Assembly (NCBI GenBank): GCA_002633025.1
Contig: NMRB01000964.1
Coordinates: 130,740-194,739, forward strand
Direction: 5' to 3'
DNA from: Notospermus geniculatus
Taxonomy: Eukaryota > Nemertea > Pilidiophora > Heteronemertea > Lineidae
DNA length: 64,000 nt
In this document: positions 32,921 through 42,682 of the stretch, piece by piece
Layout: the number at the start of each line of letters is the position of its first letter
Numbering within the stretch: position 1 is the stretch's first letter
Notes under the pieces: generated by a model
What the model saw: only the letters and a program-made list of their open reading frames with translations
What the model was told of the DNA's origin: nothing
Database searches by the model: none
Made by a program: the position numbers and the translations under genes

Positions 32921-33120
32921 TCAGGTTGTATTCGAAATACGTATGCCTACCCATTTGCTTACAATAAATGCCAGATGCACTAAAAATACAGTTGTGCTTC
33001 GGGAAATGCTTGTTCTTGTGAATAATTTGTCAGCTACACGTACAAATGGTATTAGGGTCTTGGCCCTTGGCCCATTTGGACGCTGAGTACTTAGACAACA
33101 TATCGGCTACATCACACGTG

Positions 33121-33128
33121 TATAAAAG
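33121..33128 (+). promoter_or_regulatory. Alternative TATA-like site upstream of the second TRIM-like gene
   Basis: TATAAAAG lies about 190 bp ahead of the block shared with the first gene. Since the shared block's own TATA is degraded here, this could substitute. Position is the only evidence. Confidence 0.2.
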
Positions 33129-33309
33129 ATTCGTATGAGTAACGGAACCCTTCCTCATGGATTATTGCTCCTCGTCAGTCAAGTAGATGGCATAAAACAA
33201 CTCCGGAACGAGTTGAGTTGATGAGCAGACTGATGAGTCTCACAGCGCTACATCAGGCTCGATACCGCTGAACATGGTACCTTACGCGCGACTCATTCTT
33301 CCGCGTATC

Positions 33310-33654
33310 GCAAATACCGGGAAATGCACCCAGTAAAATGTGACCAGCCATATCACTGGCGCATCGATTTTGCTGAATACGACCAAATAATACATGAAGA
33401 CCAAAATGTTGCAGACACTGTAGCAGCTTTGAACCCCGTTACCTATAATATACAAAATACAATTGAAAGGTCAATCAACCACCGATTATCCTCCTCCCAC
33501 TCGTTTCACTGCCTGCACAGACGGAATCCATCCTTTATACCCAGCTGCTACTGATTCGGCGAATCGTCGTACAGACTGGGCGTAGAGTCTAGAACGTCGC
33601 ACGGGATAGCGATTCGGTTTTTCCTTCAGCGTATTTGTTGGATGTTACGGACAT
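33310..33654 (+). other. Probable 5' non-coding exon of the second TRIM-like gene
   Basis: Homologous to 26870-27245 through AAATACCGGGAAATG, GTGACCAGCCA, CTGGCGCATCGATTTTG, GATTCGG and finally ACAT/GTAAGT, a near-consensus splice donor at 33655. With the acceptor TTTATTTTGCAG at 36980, the intron would be 33655-36980 (3.3 kb), enlarged by repeats. The 76-aa frame inside is not conserved in the first copy. Confidence 0.45.
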
Positions 33655-34052
33655 GTAAGTACGTTTTTCCCTGTTTTATCGGCGTTGTAGAGTAACGATA
33701 TCACAGGTTGAGAGCTGAAAGAGCTTGGGCATGCGAGACATTCGGGAAAAAACATGGCATACAAACCAAACGTACATGTATGCGAATAACACGGGAAATG
33801 GTCTTGCAATGACCTAGTTAAACCTACAAGTACGTGTAGTATACCAGACATCTCCCACTGCATCGATCCTACATCTGGTGTTGCTTTTATATGTCAGCAT
33901 TCCGTCGGCTTATAGGCCATAGGCCTATACTTTGTAATGTGCATCCAATCTGTTTTTGGGAAAATTTTCGTCAACTCAAGCTTGGCTTCGGATTCGTAAT
34001 ATCAGACCTACACGCTGAATGAGAAGCACCACCTGCTTTTTGATACATACGA

Positions 34053-34372
34053 ACAAAAATGTCGGCAGACATGGATTTGAATGCTAATCTTATTCTTACA
34101 CATGCCTGTGAGCATGCATATGGCAAGCGGTTTGTCCATTTATTCCAAAAACTACGTCTTTGCTCTGGAAACTTAGTTTACAGCGCTGAAAACTAAGTTT
34201 TTGCTCGCAGAACTTGGGTTTTGCTCTTGGAACACCTAGCGCTGTAAACTAAGTTTCCAGAGCAAAGACGTAGTTTTTGGAATAAATGGACAAACCGCTT
34301 GCCATATGCATGCTCACAGGCATGTGTAAGAATAAGATTAGCATTCAAATCCATGTCTGCCGACATTTTTGT
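34053..34372. repeat. Perfect 135-bp inverted repeat with 50-bp spacer
   Basis: 34053-34187 and 34238-34372 are exact reverse complements as far as I can check (ACAAAAATGTCGGCAGACAT... to ...TTTACAGCGCT). The spacer carries further AAAACTAAGTTTTTGCTC motifs. It lies in the inferred intron of the second TRIM-like gene. Confidence 0.95.
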
Positions 34373-34427
34373 AAGTTACAACTCCAGAACTGTAGTTCCA
34401 ACATCAGATGAACAAAACCTAGATTCT

Positions 34428-34665
34428 TATGGCAAGCGGTTTGTTCATTTATTCCATAAACTTAAAACTAGGTTTTTGCTCTGGAAACGTAGATTTTGCG
34501 GCTAAAAACTTAGTTTCTGAGCAAAAGCTAAGTTTCCAATCTGAAACATTAGTTCTGCGTCCCCCGGAACTATCATTATGCTCCAAAGAACAAGTTTCTG
34601 GATGCAAAAACTTAGTTTTTGCCCAGAAATTAAGTTTTTGCATCCAGAAACTTGGTTTTTGGACC
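34428..34665. repeat. Diverged direct copy of the arm plus AAACTTAGTTTTTGC repeats
   Basis: TATGGCAAGCGGTTTGTTCA begins a degenerate copy of one arm of the 34053-34372 hairpin. It is followed by iterated CTGGAAACNTAG / AAACTTAGTTTTTGC units and an inner hairpin (GTTTCTGGATGCAAAAACTT and complement). The small frames here are repeat artefacts. Confidence 0.8.
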
Positions 34666-34689
34666 AGAATGTTGAATGTAGTAGCTGTC

Positions 34690-35110
34690 TATTTACTTTT
34701 GACTCAGGGTGTACCTCCAGGTTATAGCAACTTACAGAAAAAACTTCGGTGAAATCTGATTCTTTATTTGGCAACTGGGGGGCCAAAACCAAAATCATGG
34801 AAAGTGCTATTTCTCCCTAACCGAGAGGTGGACTTTTGTCAATTTTTTTTCATGGGTATCTAATAAGGACACATACGATATAGCACTCGAGTTTTTAATT
34901 TGACCTACTTTTCAAGTTCAGAGAGGTCAAAGTTCGCCTGAAATTACGAAATCGGCTCTTTTTTGCCCCTATTGCTTTGAAACTTTGCACATATCTACCT
35001 CTAGGCTGTAGTACTAGTGTAACAACAATTCGGATGAATGTTCGGTAAAATCTAATTCTTGACTTTGCCACTAGGGGCGCCAAAACCAAAAAAACGTAAA
35101 GCGTTATTTC
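34690..35110. repeat. Two degenerate units of the 284-bp repeat
   Basis: Contains TTTGACCTACTTTTCAAG, AGAGGTCAAAGTTC and GCCAAAACCAAAA in the order found in 35672-36907, but more diverged. A small AGTAGTCTC/GAGACTACT hairpin follows at 35131-35176. Confidence 0.7.
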
Positions 35111-35176
35111 TTCCTTGGTCATCACCATGTAGACCACAGAGTAGTCTCTACATCTGACGATTTAAGAGACTACTCT

Positions 35177-35671
35177 TGATTCTGGCTGTGATTCGTCGGA
35201 ATACGTCCAATCAGAATTCGAATCTTCTCTGATGACGTATCGGCGGCAGGTATTCCCCAAAGAAGCCAAGTTTCCAAGATGGCGTCTGGCGTCCAACATT
35301 TCTCGCTTCGAACATTCAGCGAGGTAGTGCAACGAATGTCAGCGAGATAAACACTCAGTGACCTATCCCAGCGATGTTTTGTGTCATTAGCTAAACATCC
35401 TGGGGATAGTCCGTTGAAGAAACCACCCTGCTATCTCATTTCAACTCCTGTAGCTTGCCGTTAGAGCGCTGCACGCAGATGTACACGATGTAGGCATGAT
35501 GTACAGGTCTGCTAACTGATGCGCGCGCATCCTGCCTGGTAGGAATTCCGACCACACTTCCGGTATGGCGGACCCCGACACCAGTTCCTAACGTGCTGCA
35601 CGGTGGAACTGGATACCGGTTTAATCACCATGCTTCAAGCCAAGCGGGCACAGTGCCATTGGCACTATTTT
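35177..35671. other. Intronic sequence, no feature seen
   Basis: Unique sequence inside the inferred intron; no ORF or repeat recognised. Confidence 0.5.
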
Positions 35672-36907
35672 TAGCTCACCTGGGGTGAGCTCTTGTCGTG
35701 GGTCTGCGTCCGTCGTCCGTCGTCGTCGTCGTCCGTCGCGTTCCGTTAGCAGGGCACGTGTAACCGGTGGAGCTATTGATCTGAAACTTGGTACATATAT
35801 ACCCCTAGGTCAGATGACCTATGACGCCAAGTTTCGGTCCGAATCGACTCTTAGCTTGGCCACAGGTGGCGGAAACCAAAAACACAAAAAGTGCAATAAC
35901 TCCTGAACTAATGACTGGATCACCTCCAAATTTTTATCATAGGTGTATCTGATGAGGGTACATTACATATATAACGGCAGGGCCGTATCTAGCATAGGGA
36001 CAGGGGGGCAAATGCCCCCCCAGCCCAATTGTTCAAAAAAAATTTTTTTCAGCAAAATCAAATGGGATAAAATATCAGTATTGTTCGTGTCTCAGAGCAC
36101 AGGAAATTGACTTCAAATCGCATCTCAGAGCTTCTAATTTTCAAAATATTTTTCTGGCGGAGGACCCCCAGACCCCCCGCAAAACCGGCCCCACCGGTGC
36201 TCGCAGGCAAAGCCCGCGTCCGTTGAGGACATCTGCTTAAAATGCCCCCCTAGTGAAAAAAAGCTAGCTACGGCCCTGAACGGGTTTTTGGTTTGACCTA
36301 CTTTTCAAGGTCACAGAGGTCAAAGTTCAAAAATTTGCCTTTAAGTGGCACGTTTCATAACCGCAGGTGCTATTGGCCTGAAATTTGGTACATGTATACC
36401 CCTAGGTCAGATGACCTATGACCCCAAGTTTCGGTCCGATTTGACGCTTAGCTTGGCCACCAGGTGGCGGAAACCAAAAACACAAAAAGTACAATAACTA
36501 ATGAGTGGATCCTCTCCAAATTTTTATCATTGGTGCTTCTAATGAGGATGCATGACATAAGTAAGAGGTTTTTGATTTGACCGACTTTTCAAGGTCACAG
36601 AGGTCAAAGATCAAAATGTAGTCATTTGGTGGCACGTTTCGTAACTGCTTGGGCTATTGACTTGAAACTTGGTACATATACGCCGACCCTATGTCACACG
36701 ACCTATGACACCACCTTTCGGTCCGATTCAATTCTCCGCTTGGCCACCAGGTGGCCAAAACCAAAGCTCAAAGTCCAACAACTCCTGAACTGTAACTGGA
36801 TTGTCTCCAAATTTTTATCAGGTGCATCTAACGAGGATACATGACTTTGGAACATTTCGATTTAACATTTGTCATTTGTTTTTCTGGTACGTTCACCCAG
36901 GTGAGCA
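35672..36907. mobile_element. Dispersed repeat with AGCTCACCTGGGGTGAGC end and 284-bp internal units
   Basis: Begins TAGCTCACCTGGGGTGAGCT and a GTCCGTCGTC run, and ends GTTCACCCAGGTGAGCA (inverted termini). Internal units begin TTTTTGGTTTGACC at 36286 and TTTTTGATTTGACC at 36570 (period 284), with a partial first unit before the nested insertion. Each carries CAAGGTCACAGAGGTCAAAG, GAAACTTGGTACATATA, TTGGCCACCAGGTGGC and CTCCAAATTTTTATCA. Repeats of this style are known to me from several marine invertebrate genomes (established knowledge, not checked here). Confidence 0.8.
35978..36278. mobile_element. hAT-like element with 5-bp AACGG target duplication, nested
   Basis: Starts CAGGGCCGTA and ends TACGGCCCTG, with AACGG at 35973-35977 and 36279-36283. 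GC-rich core (GGACCCCCAGACCCCC). It is inserted in the first unit of the 284-bp repeat, whose other units show the empty site. CAGGG ends with a 5-bp duplication fit hAT5-type elements (inference). Confidence 0.88.
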
Positions 36908-36993
36908 CATGGTCCATGGACCATTTCATTGTAGGCTGTGGGAGACACGCTGTTGGATAAATTAGGCCTTTATTTTGCAGAAAGGATCAAGTC

Positions 36994-39093
36994 ATGGATA
37001 AGAAGCAAGGCTCTTCAACACAACATGACATCTGCGCTATCTGCCTCGAACAGCCGAAAAATGCCAAGTCACTGCCATCATGCACGCACCAATTTTGTGA
37101 ACGATGTCTAGAGAGCTACATAAAAGGGCAGGAATCCCAAGAAAGTGTGGCGTGTCCCACCTGCACTGTCGTGTGTCCTATGGAAGAAATAAAGGCCGAC
37201 TTGCTGGGCAGTACTTCTGGGGGCGGAGGGAAGACAGTTTCCTCGAAACATGAACACTGCACGTTATGCTCCTATAAGGGTCTTGAAAAAAGAGCCGGGT
37301 ATTTCTGTGAGAACTGTGATGATACACTACTGTGTTCAGATTGTGCGACATCTCATAATTCGCGTTTGAAACGGCACACTGTAAAACCACTTTCGATGTT
37401 CGTGCGAATCGCACCATGTCAAAAACATGGAGATAGGCCCTTGGGACTTGTGTGCCTGGAATGTGACTCAGCTGTCTGTGACGTGTGCGCGGATCTAGAC
37501 CACGATGGACATGAACTCGGAGATATACGGGATGCGATGAATCAGTTATCAGACACATATGGACGCCTGAGTGGTGCTAGTCCGAAAATATCCACTCTGA
37601 AGAGTCAACTTCATGACATCCAAGAGCAAGAAGGAAGTGTCATTGCAAAGGTTGAACACGAAGCCGAACGAATCAAGGAAGAAATTTACAGAAGTAGGGA
37701 CGAGATTGTAGCATCGATTCGCGCTCATGTAGAGGGAAAACAGATTGACACACAAATCATCAACCTGGAGGAGGCCATCCAAGATATCACAGAGCGTGGT
37801 AAGGAGATTTTCTCGGAAGGGGTTTCTAATGCGGGGCAATATCGTACGGCAGTAAACACAAAAAACACGTGGGAAAAGGCCACTGTCGATGCATCGAAGG
37901 AAATGGATGATTTGGAGCGTAAACTGGACGGTGTTTCTGTCCCAACGTTTATTCCGAGCAAAGAAACGATACTGGCAGTAGGTCAACTTAGATCATCACA
38001 GAATAGCTGGACATCCATTCAGAAAGCCCAAGTGTGCACCTTGATGCTCGGAGGAAAATTTCAGAGAAATCCTTGTTATAAACTATCTAATGTTCTCGTA
38101 TCAAAACAAAAAACAGACAAGATAAGCAAGACGATCTGTTCATGTTTTGAATTCACCACAGGCAGTTATGACAGGGCAGATCTGCTTGTAATGACTCTGA
38201 GTTCGCCCAAGAAAGTGTTCTGCAAAACGATCGGAATCGCTGTGATCGCAGCAATTCCATCCGATAACTCTCAGCTAGTTCTGAGCAAAGAGGTGGTTAA
38301 TGATAAACATGGTTTTCTTGTTAATAGACCTTCTGTACATGTCTTTAATCACGATGGGAAATGGGCACCCACTATACTGATACAAAACACTAGAAGTTCC
38401 GATGTCCCGCTCTCACTGGGCAAAACAAAATGTAGTAACTTTATTCTTCTCTGCAGATATGGGAACGAGTACCCAATTTATTTGTTGTCGCATTCGTTCT
38501 CTGTGTTACACGGTCCGATTAACCTTCCACGTGCAATAACCGCGTCCTTGAGGAATGATTACTTCACGATGACTCTTTGCGAATCTACAGCTGATATGCT
38601 ACTTCTCAACTGCAAGAAACTGGGGAAAGTAATCGCCATGTCTCTGAAAATGAAACATGGTAGTTCAATGGGATTCTTCAGTCAAGGGTCGATGTGTGAC
38701 CTACAGCACTACATTGAACAGGAGCCTTCCCTCTCAGCACCGTTGGAAGGTCACTACATCATGGACATTTGCTGTGACGGCGCCAAGGTGTACTTGTGCA
38801 CGAAAAAAGGGACGCGGACAGACCAGTCATCAGAGGCGGGACCGATTCGATTCTATAAGGCCATGCTCTCATCCGAAAAAAAATGGGAGTTCGAGTGCAT
38901 TCCGTTGGTTGATACATCGGGGAAGCCCTTCGACGAGCTGAAAAAGGACGAACTGATGTACATTGGAGTTCATACTGGAACATTCATGTGCATGGTGTGC
39001 AGCCCCATTCCCCCTGACGAACTTGCACTATCAGCCAAGCCTGGAGTGAACGTATCGTGGTATTATGGGACCTTACCGGAGACAACAAACTAA
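36994..39093 (+). CDS. TRIM-like protein 2 (RING, two B-boxes, coiled coil), 699 aa
   Basis: Paralogue of the gene at 28142 and, like it, a probable E3 ubiquitin ligase. RING ligands are identical in position (C14, C17, C30, H32, C35, C38, C54, C57). B-box 1 is C89, C92, C105, C108, C114, C117, H121, H128, with a slightly shorter end than in gene 1. B-box 2 is C142, H145, C154, C157, C162, C165, H170, H173. Coiled coil at about 180-305, and the same unassigned C-terminal region of about 360 residues with EGHYIMDICCDGAKVYLCTK and IGVHTGTFMCMVCSPIP. A Gly run (GSTSGGGGKT) replaces acidic residues in the RING-B-box linker. One coding exon; acceptor TATTTTGCAG ends at 36980; G at -3 and +4 of the ATG. 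Both copies look intact, with the zinc ligands conserved, which argues that both are functional. Confidence 0.93.
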   Translation: MDKKQGSSTQHDICAICLEQPKNAKSLPSCTHQFCERCLESYIKGQESQESVACPTCTVVCPMEEIKADLLGSTSGGGGKTVSSKHEHCTLCSYKGLEKRAGYFCENCDDTLLCSDCATSHNSRLKRHTVKPLSMFVRIAPCQKHGDRPLGLVCLECDSAVCDVCADLDHDGHELGDIRDAMNQLSDTYGRLSGASPKISTLKSQLHDIQEQEGSVIAKVEHEAERIKEEIYRSRDEIVASIRAHVEGKQIDTQIINLEEAIQDITERGKEIFSEGVSNAGQYRTAVNTKNTWEKATVDASKEMDDLERKLDGVSVPTFIPSKETILAVGQLRSSQNSWTSIQKAQVCTLMLGGKFQRNPCYKLSNVLVSKQKTDKISKTICSCFEFTTGSYDRADLLVMTLSSPKKVFCKTIGIAVIAAIPSDNSQLVLSKEVVNDKHGFLVNRPSVHVFNHDGKWAPTILIQNTRSSDVPLSLGKTKCSNFILLCRYGNEYPIYLLSHSFSVLHGPINLPRAITASLRNDYFTMTLCESTADMLLLNCKKLGKVIAMSLKMKHGSSMGFFSQGSMCDLQHYIEQEPSLSAPLEGHYIMDICCDGAKVYLCTKKGTRTDQSSEAGPIRFYKAMLSSEKKWEFECIPLVDTSGKPFDELKKDELMYIGVHTGTFMCMVCSPIPPDELALSAKPGVNVSWYYGTLPETTN

Positions 39094-39778
39094 AGATCTC
39101 AGTGATTGCTACGTGTGCTTGTTCACAGAGAGACATCTTACAGATTATATCGCCGACACACAGAGCAAAAAAATATCCATAAACTGTTCAGCATGCCGGA
39201 CCTGTACTGTTAGCGGTTTTGATGGTTAACTAGCTGGAGCAATCCAATTCGATGGAGAATGATTGCATCTTGTATTCTGTGTGACGCCTAGATCTTTACG
39301 TCAACTTGACATGTGTAGTAAGAAAACGTTTCATTTTTACATACATGTAGATGTAGGCTACATCGTGCAACATTCTCAAATGTAGCCATATGGGCACCCA
39401 GTAAAATCAGTGCAAAGCAATGTTGAATTTGGAAAGGTCAGGAAAGAAACCCGTGGGGTGGTGGTTTCTATTTCCATCTTTCTGTCGACATGCGTAATGA
39501 CCTCGGGTATTGGAGAGTACGGTCACATCACCTAAACTTATCACCAGTTATATTGTGCCAACGGCAACGGGACGCCAGATGATGCCAACCCGTTCTGATT
39601 CTTACAGGACGTCTCGTACTGCACATGTCATGCTATTTTCTTAGATCGAATACAGCTGTGATTTGGAAAATAAATGTACCTTTTTTTCGTTGTACTTGTA
39701 AATGGTTCTTCAACTATTCATACCATTGATTAGCTTGTATTCGTATTCATACATGTACCGAGTTTACATGTATTATAA
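39094..39778 (+). other. 3' flank of TRIM-like 2, shared with units 1 and 3
   Basis: Matches 30227-30950 in its first half and 32193-32520 in its second, in the same order, so the duplicated unit includes about 0.7 kb downstream of the stop. No coding potential. Confidence 0.8.
39669..39674 (+). terminator. Candidate poly(A) signal of TRIM-like 2
   Basis: AATAAA in TTTGGAAAATAAATGTACC, about 575 bp past the stop and conserved at 32410-32415 in the third unit. A GTTG/T-rich stretch follows. No cDNA evidence. Confidence 0.35.
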
Positions 39779-40125
39779 AAATGTTGCCCGAAATGGAGGG
39801 AGACATATCGTTCCAGCGGGGGGGGGGTGACATTCGCTATGTCTCCCGACAATGAGGGCAACATTTTTTGTCTCACACCGAAAGTCCATTATAGGGATGG
39901 TGCAGAGAAAGGGTTTGTAAATATAAGAATACAGTTTTGTGACTATAAAACTCAGCCGTGGGACATATCGCGATATGTCCCCCTCTGGCGTCACGAAACA
40001 TGGGGCATATCGTGATATGTCCCATGTTTGGTGATGTCAGAGGGGGACATATCGAAATTCTCGGAGATCATGTGACGGGAATTTGGCCAATGGCATCCAA
40101 GGAAATTTACTTGAGGTGTGAGATA
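39779..40125. mobile_element. Cluster of ACATATCG hairpins
   Basis: AAAATGTTGCCC pairs with GGGCAACATTTT (39779-39872). TGTCTCACACC at about 39870 pairs with GGTGTGAGATA near 40120 and encloses several GGGACATATCGCGATATGTC-type palindromes, one with CCCTCTGGCGTCAC / GTGATGTCAGAGGG arms. Two adjacent foldback elements, or one composite, are possible. Confidence 0.65.
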
Positions 40126-40249
40126 ACGTAATGTCAGTTGTTGTAACGGATATAGCTGGCCTTTACATGTAGAAAATGAATGTACATGTACATGTACTTG
40201 TAAATTGTAGGCCCCACGTCAACTGGAATTGCCATTGTTTGTGTTGTAT

Positions 40250-40850
40250 TCGATATACCCATTTGCTTACAATAATACAATGTCAGATTCTCTAAAAATA
40301 CAGTTAGGCATAGGGAAATGCTTGTTCTTGTGAATAATTCGTCAACTACATGTAGAAATGGTATTGTTGGTTACTCCATCTACATGTACGGTACTCATTT
40401 TGTTACGATGCTATGTCAGTTGTTCTATAACTACAGTTGTGCTTTGGAAAATGAAATGCTTGTACTTGTAATTGGCTCGTCAACTCTTGGTATTGTTTAG
40501 TTACCCCATTTTCTTACATTGCAATGTCAGATGTTCTATAACTACAGTTGTGCTTTGGAAAATGAAATGCATCTACATGTACATTTGTACCTGTAAATGG
40601 TTGTTTAGTTATACTATTACTCTATGTATATACATTACCAATTTGCTTACAATGTAGTTTTGTAAATGAAGCTGTGGTTTGGAAAATGAATGAGCTTGTA
40701 AAAACATTTCATTATCAAAGTTCTGTGCTTTGGAAAATGAATTACATGTACTATTTTGCTGACTGGTGTAGATTTGCTTAAATTTAATGTTGGTTGTTCT
40801 ATAAAGCAGTTAATATGTGCTTTTGCAAATGATTATTAAACTATGATATA
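40250..40850. repeat. Degenerate ~110-bp tandem repeat (GTGCTTTGGAAAATGAA)
   Basis: The core GTGCTTTGGAAAATGAA recurs near 40437, 40549, 40673 and 40724, with diverged copies near 40307 and 40820. TTTGCTTACAATG and GATGTTCTATAACTACAG precede several of them. The same core appears at 32540 and (as AATAAATG) at 39660 in the TRIM 3' flanks, so the array grew from that flank. Confidence 0.75.
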
Positions 40851-40879
40851 ATGTATATGCACCTGTTACGTGTGAACAT

Positions 40880-40975
40880 CTCATACATACATATACATGT
40901 ACATATGTACATGTATACGTACATTTCTTTCAAGGAACGATTTACATGTACATATAAATGAATGTACATGTATAG
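40880..40975. repeat. ACATGT/ACATAT-rich microsatellite-like tract
   Basis: Irregular runs of ACATGTAC and ACATATAC. The overlapping 103-aa frame has no support. Confidence 0.7.
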
Positions 40976-41516
40976 AAGGTGAGAAAACTTCCAATATGGA
41001 TGATGGAAGATTTGAATTCCAGCCTCATCTATCCGTTGATTATCATATGAATCCTATCCTATTTACCATATCTATTGATTCAAGTATGGGTCTTTTACAC
41101 AGTCATAATATACGTCTTCTGCCAATGCGTAAACATAAGAAGAAGCAGACATCGCTGTACAATGAAGCGTGCCCCCTGCCTACATGGGATAATGGCGTAC
41201 ATAAATAACAAATTGAATTTCATGAATTTAAAGTAGGTAATATCAATGTATGGTTTGTCTCTCAGCATAGTCATTTAAATCTATTTGAAATTTTCTCGTG
41301 TATACTGAAGAACAAATAGTTTTCAACCAAATTCATGGTATCGAATCGCTTGTGTAATACATGTATTTAATTTCAACGACCCATGGAGTGATTCTGTTGG
41401 ATAACTTATGTTCTTTCAAGAAGAAAGAGGAAACGAAGATCACGATGTGAAATACGTTCTTGTTTTTGCAGGAGTGCTTCATATTCAGGTGACCGTAACA
41501 TGTCTGTACGTACATG
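40976..41516. other. No gene seen
   Basis: AT-rich unique sequence. Confidence 0.5.
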
Positions 41517-41888
41517 TAGGTATACGGTATACGGACAAGCCGGTTAACAATAGGGAGGTTGAGAACAGCGGCTTATTATATATATATACGTTTATTTCAT
41601 ACACCGAAATGTATACATAGTGCATGGCGCAGGGTGCAAAAGTGTACAACCCTAAAACTACGTCATTCAAAGTTGAAGGTTGTGGCTAAACGGATCCTTA
41701 TACGTATACGGATCGAAATGTATACAAAATTTGTCCTCGTTGTACAGAATTCTATCCGTATACGTATAAGGATCCGTGTTAAGTCGCTGATCTCAACCTC
41801 CCTTGGCTTCATGGTTGCAAACCCTTTGTGAAGCCTTTGTCAATCGGCGTGATCGTATACCGTATATACCTCCTATGTGAACTCAGCC
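41517..41888. mobile_element. Palindromic MITE split by another MITE
   Basis: The outer parts 41517-41550 and 41805-41888 are the two halves of an element related to 32782-32920: GGTATACGGTATACG on the left, GATCGTATACCGTATATACC on the right, and the centre GGTTAACAA / GGCTTCATGG...GTGAAGCCTTTGTCAA. The TA-type MITE at 41553-41802 interrupts the AACAATGGCTTC centre. The left outer end is eroded. Confidence 0.8.
41553..41802. mobile_element. TA-type MITE with GGGAGGTTGAGA ends (copy 2 of superfamily)
   Basis: Ends GGGAGGTTGAGA and TCTCAACCTCCC; TA at 41551-41552, decayed to TT at 41803-41804. Inside is a separate perfect 23-bp hairpin (CGGATCCTTATACGTATACG..., 41691-41713 with 41754-41776). 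The interior is unlike the other members. Confidence 0.85.
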
Positions 41889-42677
41889 TAAGAACCGATG
41901 TTCTGACGTTACACAATCTGCAGTCGCAGACACCGCCACAACAATGTTCTGGCCTGTCCGAATCAATAGGCTACACACAGCCACAAAAAGATGACGAACA
42001 GATGCTACAATTCAATAGTACAGGGACGTTTGAAGCCCGAATCGAAAAGGCTGTGATCTATATGCTACCATCGTGCTCACAACGGTAGCCATACGGTATC
42101 AACGCCATCAATCACACAATAAAGAACTAGCCCGTTGTGATATGGTTTCTTTTACTCGATCCACAGACATACTATTTTGCTCACACGAACAATAGTACTG
42201 TTTTCTGACGTCACGGATCATCTGTGTGCTCGGCCATTCTATTCATTCATTCTTTGTGAACACTTGGGAAATTGTGCTATTGACAGAGAGAGGTTTGCCG
42301 TCTAGTAGTGTGTGCGTGACTATGAATAAGGGAAGGGGACGTTCGTTGGTCTGTGTCGGGAGAGAAGGTGTATGATTGGGAATACATGTAGGCCTACTTC
42401 ACTACAATATGATGTAGTTTTGCCTTGGACTTACATGCACAACAGAATTGGTTTTGCTCAAAATTCGATTTCCGCCATGGACTATTTATCTCTCATTTCC
42501 TTGCATTTATGAATGTACCCTATATTCTTATGTTCAAAACTAACCGTAAAGGTGTAAAATGTATCACTATAAGATTACATTCAATCTGTAGTCGTTGCTT
42601 ACGAAATAAATACATAAAATCAATCTGGCACTTTCTTGATAATTTTGTGTTTGGTGATGGACACAACAAGAAAGACA
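41889..42677. other. No gene seen
   Basis: Unique sequence; nothing recognised. Confidence 0.5.
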
Positions 42678-42682
42678 CACCA

